A stretch of 64,000 nucleotides of DNA from Tachypleus tridentatus (GCF_004210375.1 NC_134833.1:23378063-23442062), one strand, 5' to 3'. Counted from the first letter of the stretch, positions 15,001-29,591 are shown. Notes: generated by a model from the sequence alone, not told the origin. Translations and numbers: made by a program.

Positions 15001-18000
15001 GTGGTGTATAAAACCATCACCTACTGATCAACAATGTAGTGGTGTATAAAACCATCACCTACTGATCAACAATGTAGTGGTGTATAAAACCATCACCTAC
15101 TGATCAACAATGTAGTGGTGTATAAAACCATCACCTACTGATCAACAATGTAGTGGTGTATAAAAACCATCACCTACTGATCAACAATGTAGTGGTGTAT
15201 AAAACCATCACCTACTGATCAACAATGTAGTGGTGTATAAAAACCATCACCTACTGATCAACAATGTAGTGGTGTATAAAACCATCACCTACTGATCAAC
15301 AATGTAGTGGTGTATAAAACCATCACCTACTGATCAACAATGTAGTGGTGTATAAAACCATCACCTACTGATCAACAATGTAGTGGTGTATAAAACCATC
15401 ACCTACTGATCAACAATGTAGTGGTGTATAAAACCATCACCTACTGATCAACAATGTAGTGGTGTATAAAACCATCACCTACTGATCAACAATGTAGTGG
15501 TGTATAAAACCATCACCTACTGATCAACAATGTAGTGGTGTATAAAACCATCACCTACTGATCAACAATGTAGTGGTGTATAAAACCATCACCTACTGAT
15601 CAACAATGTAGTGGTGTATAAAACCATCACCTACTGATCAACAATGTAGTGGTGTATAAAACCATCACCTACTGATCAACAATGTAGTGGTGTATAAAAC
15701 CATCACCTACTGATCAACAATGTAGTGGTGTATAAAACCATCACCTACTGATCAACAATGTAGTGGTGTATAAAACCATCACCTACTGATCAACAATGTA
15801 GTGGTGTATAAAACCATCACCTACTGATCAACAATGTAGTGGTGTATAAAACCATCACCTACTGATCAACAATGTAGTGGTGTATAAAAACCATCACCTA
15901 CTGATCAACAATGTAGTGGTGTATAAAAACCATCACCTACTGATCAACAATGTAGTGGTGTATAAAACCATCACCTACTGATCAACAATGTAGTGGTGTA
16001 TAAAACCATCACCTACTGATCAACAATGTAGTGGTGTATAAAACCATCACCTACTGATCAACAATGTAGTGGTGTATAAAACCATCACCTACTGATCAAC
16101 AATGTAGTGGTGTATAAAACCATCACCTACTGATCAACAATGTAGTGGTGTATAAAACCATCACCTACTGATCAACAATGTAGTGGTGTATAAAACCATC
16201 ACCTACTGATCAACAATGTAGTGGTGTATAAAAAACCATCACCTACTGATCAACAATGTAGTGGTGTATAAAACCATCACCTACTGATCAACAATGTAGT
16301 GGTGTATAAAACCATCACCTACTGATCAACAATGTAGTGGTGTATAAAACCATCACCTACTGATCAACAATGTAGTGGTGTATAAAACCATCACCTACTG
16401 ATCAACAATGTAGTGGTGTATAAAACCATCACCTACTGATCAACAATGTAGTGGTGTATAAAACCATCACCTACTGATCAACAATGTAGTGGTGTATAAA
16501 AACCATCACCTACTGATCAACAATGTAGTGGTGTATAAAACCATCACCTACTGATCAACAATGTAGTGGTGTATAAAACCATCACCTACTGATCAACAAT
16601 GTAGTGGTGTATAAAACCATCACCTACTGATCAACAATGTAGTGGTGTATAAAACCATCACCTACTGATCAACAATGTAGTGGTGTATAAAACCATCACC
16701 TACTGATCAACAATGTAGTGGTGTATAAAACCATCACCTACTGATCAACAATGTAGTGGTGTATAAAACCATCACCTACTGATCAACAATGTAGTGGTGT
16801 ATAAAACCATCACCTACTGATCAACAATGTAGTGGTGTATAAAACCATCACCTACTGATCAACAATGTAGTGGTGTATAAAACCATCACCTACTGATCAA
16901 CAATGTAGTGGTGTATAAAACCATCACCTACTGATCAACAATGTAGTGGTGTATAAAACCATCACCTACTGATCAACAATGTAGTGGTGTATAAAAACCA
17001 TCACCTACTGATCAACAATGTAGTGGTGTATAAAACCATCACCTTACTGATCAACAATGTAGTGGTGTATAAAACCATCACCTACTGATCAACAATGTAG
17101 TGGTGTATAAAACCATCACCTACTGATCAACAATGTAGTGGTGTATAAAACCATCACCTACTGATCAACAATGTAGTGGTGTATAAAACCATCACCTACT
17201 GATCAACAATGTAGTGGTGTATAAAACCATCACCTACTGATCAACAATGTAGTGGTGTATAAAACCATCACCTACTGATCAACAATGTAGTGGTGTATAA
17301 AACCATCACCTACTGATCAACAATGTAGTGGTGTATAAAACCATCACCTACTGATCAACAATGTAGTGGTGTATAAAACCATCACCTACTGATCAACAAT
17401 GTAGTGGTGTATAAAACCATCACCTACTGATCAACAATGTAGTGGTGTATAAAACCATCACCTACTGATCAACAATGTAGTGGTGTATAAAAACCATCAC
17501 CTACTGATCAACAATGTAGTGGTGTATAAAACCATCACCTACTGATCAACAATGTAGTGGTGTATAAAAACCATCACCTACTGATCAACAATGTAGTGGT
17601 GTATAAAACCATCACCTACTGATCAACAATGTAGTGGTGTATAAAACCATCACCTACTGATCAACAATGTAGTGGTGTATAAAACCATCACCTACTGATC
17701 AACAATGTAGTGGTGTATAAAAACCATCACCTACTGATCAACAATGTAGTGGTGTATAAAACCATCACCTACTGATCAACAATGTAGTGGTGTATAAAAC
17801 CATCACCTACTGATCAACAATGTAGTGGTGTATAAAACCATCACCTACTGATCAACAATGTAGTGGTGTATAAAACCATCACCTACTGATCAACAATGTA
17901 GTGGTGTATAAAACCATCACCTACTGATCAACAATGTAGTGGTGTATAAAACCATCACCTACTGATCAACAATGTAGTGGTGTATAAAACCATCACCTAC

Positions 18001-21000
18001 TGATCAACAATGTAGTGGTGTATAAAACCATCACCTACTGATCAACAATGTAGTGGTGTATAAAACCATCACCTACTGATCAACAATGTAGTGGTGTATA
18101 AAACCATCACCTACTGATCAACAATGTAGTGGTGTATAAAACCATCACCTACTGATCAACAATGTAGTGGTGTATAAAAACCATCACCTACTGATCAACA
18201 ATGTAGTGGTGTATAAAACCATCACCTACTGATCAACAATGTAGTGGTGTATAAAAACCATCACCTACTGATCAACAATGTAGTGGTGTATAAAACCATC
18301 ACCTACTGATCAACAATGTAGTGGTGTATAAAACCATCACCTACTGATCAACAATGTAGTGGTGTATAAAACCATCACCTACTGATCAACAATGTAGTGG
18401 TGTATAAAACCATCACCTACTGATCAACAATGTAGTGGTGTATAAAACCATCACCTACTGATCAACAATGTAGTGGTGTATAAAACCATCACCTACTGAT
18501 CAACAATGTAGTGGTGTATAAAACCATCACCTACTGATCAACAATGTAGTGGTGTATAAAACCATCACCTACTGATCAACAATGTAGTGGTGTATAAAAC
18601 CATCACCTACTGATCAACAATGTAGTGGTGTATAAAACCATCACCTACTGATCAACAATGTAGTGGTGTATAAAACCATCACCTACTGATCAACAATGTA
18701 GTGGTGTATAAAACCATCACCTACTGATCAACAATGTAGTGGTGTATAAAACCATCACCTACTGATCAACAATGTAGTGGTGTATAAAACCATCACCTAC
18801 TGATCAACAATGTAGTGGTGTATAAAACCATCACCTACTGATCAACAATGTAGTGGTGTATAAAACCATCACCTACTGATCAACAATGTAGTGGTGTATA
18901 AAACCATCACCTACTGATCAACAATGTAGTGGTGTATAAAAACCATCACCTACTGATCAACAATGTAGTGGTGTATAAAACCATCACCTACTGATCAACA
19001 ATGTAGTGGTGTATAAAACCATCACCTACTGATCAACAATGTAGTGGTGTATAAAACCATCACCTACTGATCAACAATGTAGTGGTGTATAAAACCATCA
19101 CCTACTGATCAACAATGTAGTGGTGTATAAAACCATCACCTACTGATCAACAATGTAGTGGTGTATAAAACCATCACCTACTGATCAACAATGTAGTGGT
19201 GTATAAAACCATCACCTACTGATCAACAATGTAGTGGTGTATAAAACCATCACCTACTGATCAACAATGTAGTGGTGTATAAAACCATCACCTACTGATC
19301 AACAATGTAGTGGTGTATAAAAACCATCACCTACTGATCAACAATGTAGTGGTGTATAAAAACCATCACCTACTGATCAACAATGTAGTGGTGTATAAAA
19401 CCATCACCTACTGATCAACAATGTAGTGGTGTATAAAACCATCACCTACTGATCAACAATGTAGTGGTGTATAAAACCATCACCTACTGATCAACAATGT
19501 AGTGGTGTATAAAACCATCACCTACTGATCAACAATGTAGTGGTGTATAAAACCATCACCTACTGATCAACAATGTAGTGGTGTATAAAACCATCACCTA
19601 CTGATCAACAATGTAGTGGTGTATAAAAACCATCACCTACTGATCAACAATGTAGTGGTGTATAAAACCATCACCTACTGATCAACAATGTAGTGGTGTA
19701 TAAAACCATCACCTACTGATCAACAATGTAGTGGTGTATAAAACCATCACCTACTGATCAACAATGTAGTGGTGTATAAAACCATCACCTACTGATCAAC
19801 AATGTAGTGGTGTATAAAACCATCACCTACTGATCAACAATGATCAACAATGTAGTGGTGTATAAAACCATCACCTACTGATCAACAATGTAGTGGTGTA
19901 TAAAACCATCACCTACTGATCAACAATGTAGTGGTGTATAAAACCATCACCTACTGATCAACAATGTAGTGGTGTATAAAACCATCACAACAATGTAGTG
20001 GTGTATAAAACCATCACCTACTGATCAACAATGTAGTGGTGTATAAAACCATCACCTACTGATCAACAATGTAGTGGTGTATAAAACCATCACCTACTGA
20101 TCAACAATGTAGTGGTGTATAAAAACCATCACCTACTGATCAACAATGTAGTGGTGTATAAAACCATCACCTACTGATCAACAATGTAGTGGTGTATAAA
20201 ACCATCACCTACTGATCAACAATGTAGTGGTGTATAAAACCATCACCTACTGATCAACAATGTAGTGGTGTATAAAACCATCACCTACTGATCAACAATG
20301 TAGTGGTGTATAAAACCATCACCTACTGATCAACAATGTAGTGGTGTATAAAACCATCACCTACTGATCAACAATGTAGTGGTGTATAAAACCATCACCT
20401 ACTGATCAACAATGTAGTGGTGTATAAAACCATCACCTACTGATCAACAATGTAGTGGTGTATAAAACCATCACCTACTGATCAACAATGTAGTGGTGTA
20501 TAAAAACCATCACCTACTGATCAACAATGTAGTGGTGTATAAAAACCATCACCTACTGATCAACAATGTAGTGGTGTATAAAACCATCACCTACTGATCA
20601 ACAATGTAGTGGTGTATGAAAACCATCACCTACTGATCAACAATGTAGTGGTGTATAAAACCATCACCTACTGATCAACAATGTAGTGGTGTATAAAAAC
20701 CATCACCTACTGATCAACAATGTAGTGGTGTATAAAACCATCACCTACTGATCAACAATGTAGTGGTGTATAAAAACCATCACCTACTGATCAACAATGT
20801 AGTGGTATATAAAAACCATCACCTTCTGATCAACAATGTAGTGGTGTATAAAAAAAAAACCATCACCTACTGATCAACAATGTAGTGGTGTATAAAACCA
20901 TCACCTACTGATCAACAATGTAGTGGTGTATAAAACCATCACCTACTGATCAACAATGTAGTGGTGTATAAAACCATCACCTACTGATCAACAATGTAGT

Positions 21001-24000
21001 GGTGTATAAAAACCATCACCTACTGATCAACAATGTAGTGGTGTATAAAACCATCACCTACTGATCAACAATGTAGTGGTGTATAAAACCATCACCTACT
21101 GATCAACAATGTAGTGGTGTATAAAACCATCACCTACTGATCAACAATGTAGTGGTGTATAAAAACCATCACTTACTGATCAACAATGTAGTGGTGTATA
21201 AAAACCATCACCTACTGATCAACAATGTAGTGGTGTATAAAACCATCACCTACTGATCAACAATGTAGTGGTGTATAAAAACCATCACCTACTGATCAAC
21301 AATGTAGTGGTGTATAAAACCATCACCTACTGATCAACAATGTAGTGGTGTATAAAACCATCACCTACTGATCAACAATGTAGTGGTGTATAAAACCATC
21401 ACCTACTGATCAACAATGTAGTGGTGTATAAAAACCATCACCTACTGATCAACAATGTAGTGGTGTATAAAACCATCACCTACTGATCAACAATGTAGTG
21501 GTGTATAAAAACCATCACCTACTGATCAACAATGTAGTGGTGTATAAAACCATCACCTACTGATCAACAATGTAGTGGTGTATAAAACCATCACCTACTG
21601 ATCAACAATGTAGTGGTGTATAAAAACCATCACCTACTGATCAACAATGTAGTGGTGTATAACAACCAACATCTACTGATCAACAATGTAGTGGTGTATA
21701 AAAACATCTCCTACTGATCAACAATGTAGTGGTGTATAAAACCATCACCTACTGATCAACAATGTAGTGGTGTATAAAACCATCACCTACTGATCAACAA
21801 TGTAGTGGTGTATAAAACCATCACCTACTGATCAACAATGTAGTGGTGTATAAAAACCATCACCTACTGATCAACAATGTAGTGGTGTATAAAACCATCA
21901 CCTACTGATCAACAATGTAGTGGTGTATAAAACCATCACCTACTGATCAACAATGTAGTGGTGTATAAAAACCATCACCTACTGATCAACAATGATGGTG
22001 TATAAAACCATCACACTGATCAACAATGTAGTGGTGTATAAAAACCATCACCTACTGATCAACAATGTAGTGGTGTATAAAACCATCACCTACTGATCAA
22101 CAATGTAGTGGTGTATAAAACCATCACCTACTGATCAACAATGTAGTGGTGTATAAAACCATCACCTACTGATCAACAATGTAGTGGTGTATAAAACCAT
22201 CACCTACTGATCAACAATGTAGTGGTGTATAAAACCATCACCTACTGATCAACAATGTAGTGGTGTATAAAACCATCACCTACTGATCAACAATGTAGTG
22301 GTGTATAAAACCATCACCTACTGATCAACAATGTAGTGGTGTATAAAAACCATCACCTACTGATCAACAATGTAGTGGTGTATAAAACCATCACCTACTG
22401 ATCAACAATGTAGTGGTGTATAAAACCATCACCTACTGATCAACAATGTAGTGGTGTATAAAACCATCACCTACTGATCAACAATGTAGTGGTGTATAAA
22501 ACCATCACCTACTGATCAACAATGTAGTGGTGTATAAAACCATCACCTACTGATCAACAATGTAGTGGTGTATAAAACCATCACCTACTGATCAACAATG
22601 TAGTGGTGTATAAAACCATCACCTACTGATCAACAATGTAGTGGTGTATAAAACCATCACCTACTGATCAACAATGTAGTGGTGTATAAAACCATCACCT
22701 ACTGATCAACAATGTAGTGGTGTATAAAACCATCACCTACTGATCAACAATGTAGTGGTGTATAAAACCATCACCTACTGATCAACAATGTAGTGGTGTA
22801 TAAAACCATCACCTACTGATCAACAATGTAGTGGTGTATAAAAACCATCACCTACTGATCAACAATGTAGTGGTGTATAAAACCATCACCTACTGATCAA
22901 CAATGTAGTGGTGTATAAAACCATCACCTACTGATCAACAATGTAGTGGTGTATAAAACCATCACCTACTGATCAACAATGTAGTGGTGTATAAAACCAT
23001 CACCTACTGATCAACAATGTAGTGGTGTATAAAACCATCACCTACTGATCAACAATGTAGTGGTGTATAAAACCATCACCTACTGATCAACAATGTAGTG
23101 GTGTATAAAACCATCACCTACTGATCAACAATGTAGTGGTGTATAAAACCATCACCTACTGATCAACAATGTAGTGGTGTATAAAACCATCACCTACTGA
23201 TCAACAATAAAAAACCATCACCTACTGATCAACAATGTAGTGGTGTATAAAAACCATCACCTACTGATCAACAATGTAGTGGTGTATAAAACCATCACCT
23301 ACTGATCAACAATGTAGTGGTGTATAAAACCATCACCTACTGATCAACAATGTAGTGGTGTATAAAACCATCACCTACTGATCAACAATGTAGTGGTGTA
23401 TAAAAACCATCACCTACTGATCAACAATGTAGTGGTGTATAAAACCATCACCTACTGATCAACAATGTAGTGGTGTATAAAACCATCACCTACTGATCAA
23501 CAATGTAGTGGTGTATAAAACCATCACCTACTGATCAACAATGTAGTGGTGTATAAAACCATCACCTACTGATCAACAATGTAGTGGTGTATAAAAACCA
23601 TCACCTACTGATCAACAATGTAGTGGTGTATAAAACCATCACCTACTGATCAACAATGTGTGGTGTATAAAACCATCACCTACTGATCAACAATGTAGTG
23701 GTGTATAAAACCATCACCTACTGATCAACAATGTAGTGGTGTATAAAACCATCACCTACTGATCAACAATGTAGTGGTGTATAAAACCATCACCTACTGA
23801 TCAACAATGTAGTGGTGTATAAAACCATCACCTACTGATCAACAATGTAGTGGTGTATAAAACCATCACCTACTGATCAACAATGTAGTGGTGTATAAAA
23901 CCATCACCTACTGATCAACAATGTAGTGGTGTATAAAACCATCACCTACTGATCAACAATGTAGTGGTGTATAAAACCATCACCTACTGATCAACAATGT

Positions 24001-27000
24001 AGTGGTGTATAAAACCATCACCTACTGATCAACAATGTAGTGGTGTATAAAACCATCACCTACTGATCAACAATGTAGTGGTGTATAAAACCATCACCTA
24101 CTGATCAACAATGTAGTGGTGTATAAAACCATCACCTACTGATCAACAATGTAGTGGTGTATAAAACCATCACCTACTGATCAACAATGTAGTGGTGTAT
24201 AAAACCATCACCTACTGATCAACAATGTAGTGGTGTATAAAACCATCACCTACTGATCAACAATGTAGTGGTGTATAAAACCATCACCTACTGATCAACA
24301 ATGTAGTGGTGTATAAAACCATCACCTACTGATCAACAATGTAGTGGTGTATAAAACCATCACCTACTGATCAACAATGTAGTGGTGTATAAAACCATCA
24401 CCTACTGATCAACAATGTAGTGGTGTATAAAACCATCACCTACTGATCAACAATGTAGTGGTGTATAAAACCATCACCTACTGATCAACAATGTAGTGGT
24501 GTATAAAAACCATCACCTACTGATCAACAATGTAGTGGTGTATAAAACCATCACCTACTGATCAACAATGTAGTGGTGTATAAAACCATCACCTACTGAT
24601 CAACAATGTAGTGGTGTATAAAAACCATCACCTACTGATCAACAATGTAGTGGTGTATAAAAACCATCACCTACTGATCAACAATGTAGTGGTGTATAAA
24701 ACCATCACCTACTGATCAACAATGTAGTGGTGTATAAAACCATCACCTACTGATCAACAATGTAGTGGTGTATAAAACCATCACCTACTGATCAACAATG
24801 TAGTGGTGTATAAAAACCATCACCTACTGATCAACAATGTAGTGGTGTATAAAACCATCACCTACTGATCAACAATGTAGTGGTGTATAAAAACCATCAC
24901 CTACTGATCAACAATGTAGTGGTGTATAAAACCATCACCTACTGATCAACAATGTAGTGGTGTATAAAACCATCACCTACTGATCAACAATGTAGTGGTG
25001 TATAAAACCATCACCTACTGATCAACAATGTAGTGGTGTATAAAACCATCACCTACTGATCAACAATGTAGTGGTGTATAAAACCATCACCTACTGATCA
25101 ACAATGTAGTGGTGTATAAAACCATCACCTACTGATCAACAATGTAGTGGTGTATAAAACCATCACCTACTGATCAACAATGTAGTGGTGTATAAAAACC
25201 ATCACCTACTGATCAACAATGTAGTGGTGTATAAAACCATCACCTACTGATCAACAATGTAGTGGTGTATAAAACCATCACCTACTGATCAACAATGTAG
25301 TGGTGTATAAAACCATCACCTACTGATCAACAATGTAGTGGTGTATAAAACCATCACCTACTGATCAACAATGTAGTGGTGTATAAAACCATCACCTACT
25401 GATCAACAATGTAGTGGTGTATAAAACCATCACCTACTGATCAACAATGTAGTGGTGTATAAAACCATCACCTACTGATCAACAATGTAGTGGTGTATAA
25501 AACCATCACCTACTGATCAACAATGTAGTGGTGTATAAAACCATCACCTACTGATCAACAATGTAGTGGTGTATAAAACCATCACCTACTGATCAACAAT
25601 GTAGTGGTGTATAAAACCATCACCTACTGATCAACAATGTAGTGGTGTATAAAACCATCACCTACTGATCAACAATGTAGTGGTGTATAAAAACCATCAC
25701 CTACTGATCAACAATGTAGTGGTGTATAAAACCATCACCTACTGATCAACAATGTAGTGGTGTATAAAACCATCACCTACTGATCAACAATGTAGTGGTG
25801 TATAAAACCATCACCTACTGATCAACAATGTAGTGTAGTGTATATAAAACCATCACCTACTGATCAACAATGTAGTGGTGTATAAAACCATCACCTACTG
25901 ATCAACAATGTAGTGGTGTATAAAACCATCACCTACTGATCAACAATGTAGTGGTGTATAAAACCATCACCTACTGATCAACAATGTAGTGGTGTATAAA
26001 AACCATCACCTTACTGATCAACAATGTAGTGGTGTATAAAACCATCACCTGATCTGATCAACAATGTAGTGGTGTATAAAACCATCACCTACTGATCAAC
26101 AATGTAGTGGTGTATAAAACCATCACCTACTGATCAACAATGTAGTGGTGTATAAAACCATCACCTACTGATCAACAATGTAGTGGTGTATAAAACCATC
26201 ACCTACTGATCAACAATGTAGTGGTGTATAAAACCATCACCTACTGATCAACAATGTAGTGGTGTATAAAACCATCACCTACTGATCAACAATGTAGTGG
26301 TGTATAAAACCATCACCTACTGATCAACAATGTAGTGGTGTATAAAACCATCACCTACTGATCAACAATGTAGTGGTGTATAAAACCATCACCTACTGAT
26401 CAACAATGTAGTGGTGTATAAAACCATCACCTACTGATCAACAATGTAGTGGTGTATAAAACCATCACCTACTGATCAACAATGTAGTGGTGTATAAAAA
26501 ACCATCACCTACTGATCAACAATGTAGTGGTGTATAAAAACCATCACCTACTGATCAACAATGTAGTGGTGTATAAAACCATCACCTACTGATCAACAAT
26601 GTAGTGGTGTATAAAACCATCACCTACTGATCAACAATGTAGTGGTGTATAAAACCATCACCTACTGATCAACAATGTAGTGGTGTATAAAACCATCACC
26701 TACTGATCAACAATGTAGTGGTGTATAAAACCATCACCTACTGATCAACAATGTAGTGGTGTATAAAACCATCACCTACTGATCAACAATGTAGTGGTGT
26801 ATAAAACCATCACCTACTGATCAACAATGTAGTGGTGTATAAAAAACCATCACCTACTGATCAACAATGTAGTGGTGTATAAAACCATCACCTACTGATC
26901 AACAATGTAGTGGTGTATAAAACCATCACTTACTGATCAACAATGTAGTGGTGTATAAAACCATCACCTACTGATCAACAATGTAGTGGTGTATAAAACC

Positions 27001-28626
27001 ATCACCTACTGATCAACAATGTAGTGGTGTATAAAACCATCACCTACTGATCAACAATGTAGTGGTGTATAAAACCATCACCTACTGATCAACAATGTAG
27101 TGGTGTATAAAACCATCACCTACTGATCAACAATGTAGTGGTGTATAAAACCATCACCTACTGATCAACAATGTAGTGGTGTATAAAACCATCACCTACT
27201 GATCAACAATGTAGTGGTGTATAAAACCATCACCTACTGATCAACAATGTAGTGGTGTATAAAAACCATCACCTACTGATCAACAATGTAGTGGTGTATA
27301 AAACCATCACCTACTGATCAACAATGTAGTGGTGTATAAAACCATCACCTACTGATCAACAATGTAGTGGTGTATAAAACCATCACCTACTGATCAACAA
27401 TGTAGTGGTGTATAAAACCATCACCTACTGATCAACAATGTAGTGGTGTATAAAACCATCACCTACTGATCAACAATGTAGTGGTGTATAAAACCATCAC
27501 CTACTGATCAACAATGTAGTGGTGTATAAAACCATCACCTACTGATCAACAATGTAGTGGTGTATAAAACCATCACCTACTGATCAACAATGTAGTGGTG
27601 TATAAAACCATCACCTACTGATCAACAATGTAGTGGTGTATAAAACCATCACCTACTGATCAACAATGTAGTGGTGTATAAAACCATCACCTACTGATCA
27701 ACAATGTAGTGGTGTATAAAACCATCACCTACTGATCAACAATGTAGTGGTGTATAAAACCATCACCTACTGATCAACAATGTAGTGGTGTATAAAACCA
27801 TCACCTACTGATCAACAATGTAGTGGTGTATAAAACCATCACCTACTGATCAACAATGTAGTGGTGTATAAAACCATCACCTACTGATCAACAATGTAGT
27901 GGTGTATAAAAACCATCATCTACTGATCAACAATGTAGTGGTGTATAAAACCATCACCTACTGATCAACAATGTAGTGGTGTATAAAACCATCACCTACT
28001 GTATAATAAAACCATCACCTACTGATCAACAATGTAGTGGTGTATAAAAACCATCACCTACTGATCAACAATGTAGTGGTGTATAAAACCATCACCTACT
28101 GATCAACAATGTAGTGGTGTATAAAACCATCACCTACTGATCAACAATGTAGTGGTGTATAAAACCATCACCTACTGATCAACAATGTAGTGGTGTATAA
28201 AACCATCACCTACTGATCAACAATGTAGTGGTGTATAAAAACATCCATCACAACAATATCTGATCAACAATGTAGTGGTGTATAAAAACCATCACCTACT
28301 GATCAACAATGTAGTGGTGTATAAAAACCATCACCTACTGATCAACAATGTAGTGGTGTATAAAACCATCACCTACTGATCAACAATGTAGTGGTGTATA
28401 AAAACCATCACCTACTGATCAACAATGTAGTGGTGTATAAAAACCATCACCTACTGATCAACAATGTAGTGCTGTATAAAAACTATCATCTACTGACCAA
28501 CATTGTAGTATTCTGTAGAAACCATCACCTACTGATCAACAATATACTGCTGCGTACAGCCAACACCTACTGGTGAACAATATATTGTTATATAAAATGA
28601 TCATGATACTGGTGAACAATATACAA
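1..28626. repeat. Giant 38/39-bp satellite array
   Basis: Head-to-tail array of a 38-bp unit that starts CAACAATGTAGTGG, continues TGTATAAAACC and ends ATCACCTACTGAT. A 39-bp variant has five As instead of four. At this period there are roughly 740 copies, and the array continues past the left edge. Most units are identical or differ by one base. Short broken units occur near 11640, 11960, 12225, 13175, 19840, 19985, 22000, 23205, 25835, 26050, 28000 and 28245. Every standard unit holds a TATAAAA motif, a TGATCA palindrome, and an imperfect hairpin in which GTA/TAC and GGTG/CACC can pair around the TATAAAA loop. From about 28440 the units decay (TACTGACCAAC, TTCTGTAG, AACAATATA), marking the array edge. 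The structure is that of heterochromatic satellite DNA. Short open frames inside it are by-products of the repeat. Confidence 0.98.
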
Positions 28627-29076
28627 ACATCTTGTGGCGAGAAACCCAGTTGAAATAGAAAATAAACAAGTAGAAAATATAAACATGATTCAACGAACAC
28701 AAAAAACATCTTCACACGTGTTTGAACACTGCAAATCAAATAAACTCAAGATAACTTTAGAAAACACTCAGATACTAAGCAGGGAAACAAATATAAACAA
28801 ACGCAAAATCAAAGAAGCCCTACTTATACAGCAATTACAACCAATATAAAGTAACACCTTTATACCTATACTAATTAGTAACCTAACATCTAACTGCAAC
28901 GACCCCTACAACCCAGTACTCACTTACATTTTCATTCCTAAGACATGTATTCGTCAACGGTCACTTGCAAACTCTCTCTTTCTAACCCTGAATGTGATTT
29001 AGAAAGGTCGAAACGTTGTTCTCTCCTTATCAATAAAAGTGTTAATACCAATACCAGCCGTTCTGAGATAAAAATC
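28627..29076 (+). mobile_element. Penelope-like element 3' fragment (endonuclease tail plus terminal repeat)
   Basis: An open stretch at 28634-28849 encodes about 71 residues, including HVFEHCKSNKLKITLENTQI and NKRKIKEALLIQQ. This matches the pattern I know from the end of Penelope-like GIY-YIG endonucleases (His, then N/T-K-I-L, then RRIKEA). The non-coding part (about 28850-29076) contains CTAATTAGTAACCTAACATC and GGTCGAAACGTTGTTCTCTC. It recurs on the opposite strand at 34096-34340, so it is a dispersed terminal repeat. Satellite-like sequence lies on both sides, so the element inserted in the array edge. The open stretch begins at a TTGTGGCG context and not at a clear ATG, consistent with 5' truncation. 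Reverse transcriptase is absent. The family call is inferred from residue pattern only. Confidence 0.55.
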
Positions 29077-29185
29077 AACACCTACTCATCAACAATATAT
29101 TGCTGTATAAAATCCAACATCTTCTGACCAACAACGTAGTTCTGCAATATAGTACTGCGTACAACCAACATCTACGTATCCGTCA
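29077..29185. repeat. Diverged satellite units beyond the Penelope-like insertion
   Basis: Contains ATCAACACCTACTCATCAAC, AATATATTGCTGTATAAAAT and CTTCTGACCAACAACGTAGT. These are old versions of the 38-bp unit resembling the decayed units at 28490-28620. They show that the array once ran on to about 29180. Confidence 0.8.
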
Positions 29186-29567
29186 CAAGTTGCCTGCTGA
29201 TGTTACCCGTGCTTTGTGTAGTTCTGAGCATGCGTAATAAAGATATGTATCCAGCGCATCCTCGGATATCAGATTTGTTCATCTCGATTCTCCTGAACAT
29301 TTCTTTCGTTATTGATGAGAGAGCAGGTCATCTTCCGCTGTTATTGTGCTTATCTCTTGTTTCACTTTTGTTTCGTTTCGTACTGTAGTCTTCTTTTAAG
29401 ATGTGTTTTTGAAAAAAATAAGAGCTGAAAAAACATATGGACTTTTGCTAAATTCAATTTCGTACTGTTAGGTTTGTTTTCGAATCCTTTAAAGCATCTT
29501 GCTTTTCGCAATGAACTTTGGTCTAAATGAGGCAGAACGTTCAAGTGTTCTACTTTTGATCAACTTG
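29186..29567. other. Unique sequence upstream of the transmembrane-protein exon
   Basis: No repeat family recognised. A pyrimidine-rich run ending in GTAG near 29386 could be a splice acceptor. A short upstream frame starts at ATG 29511 and stops at TAA 29589, in the same frame as the downstream exon. If this stretch is transcribed it would be a uORF of 26 codons. Confidence 0.4.
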
Positions 29568-29591
29568 TTATTGGTCATCATTGTCCAATAA
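29568..29591. promoter_or_regulatory. Inverted CCAAT-box pair
   Basis: TTATTGG at 29568-29574 and CCAATAA at 29585-29591 form a perfect 7-bp inverted repeat with a 10-bp spacer, about 100 bp before ATG 29694. CCAAT boxes are bound by NF-Y in animal promoters. The placement would suit a proximal promoter if 29694 is the start codon. Promoter function is inferred. Confidence 0.35.

Noticed and set aside
1..28626. CRISPR-like repeat array
   Set aside because: Units are directly adjacent with no unique spacers, and the window is eukaryotic. It is a satellite.
28980..29030. Hammerhead ribozyme in the Penelope-like terminal repeat
   Set aside because: GGTCGAAAC resembles part of the core and such ribozymes are known in Penelope-like elements. 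However, the expected CTGATGA turn is replaced by CTGAATGTGA here and CTGAAGATGA at 34180, so the core does not fit.
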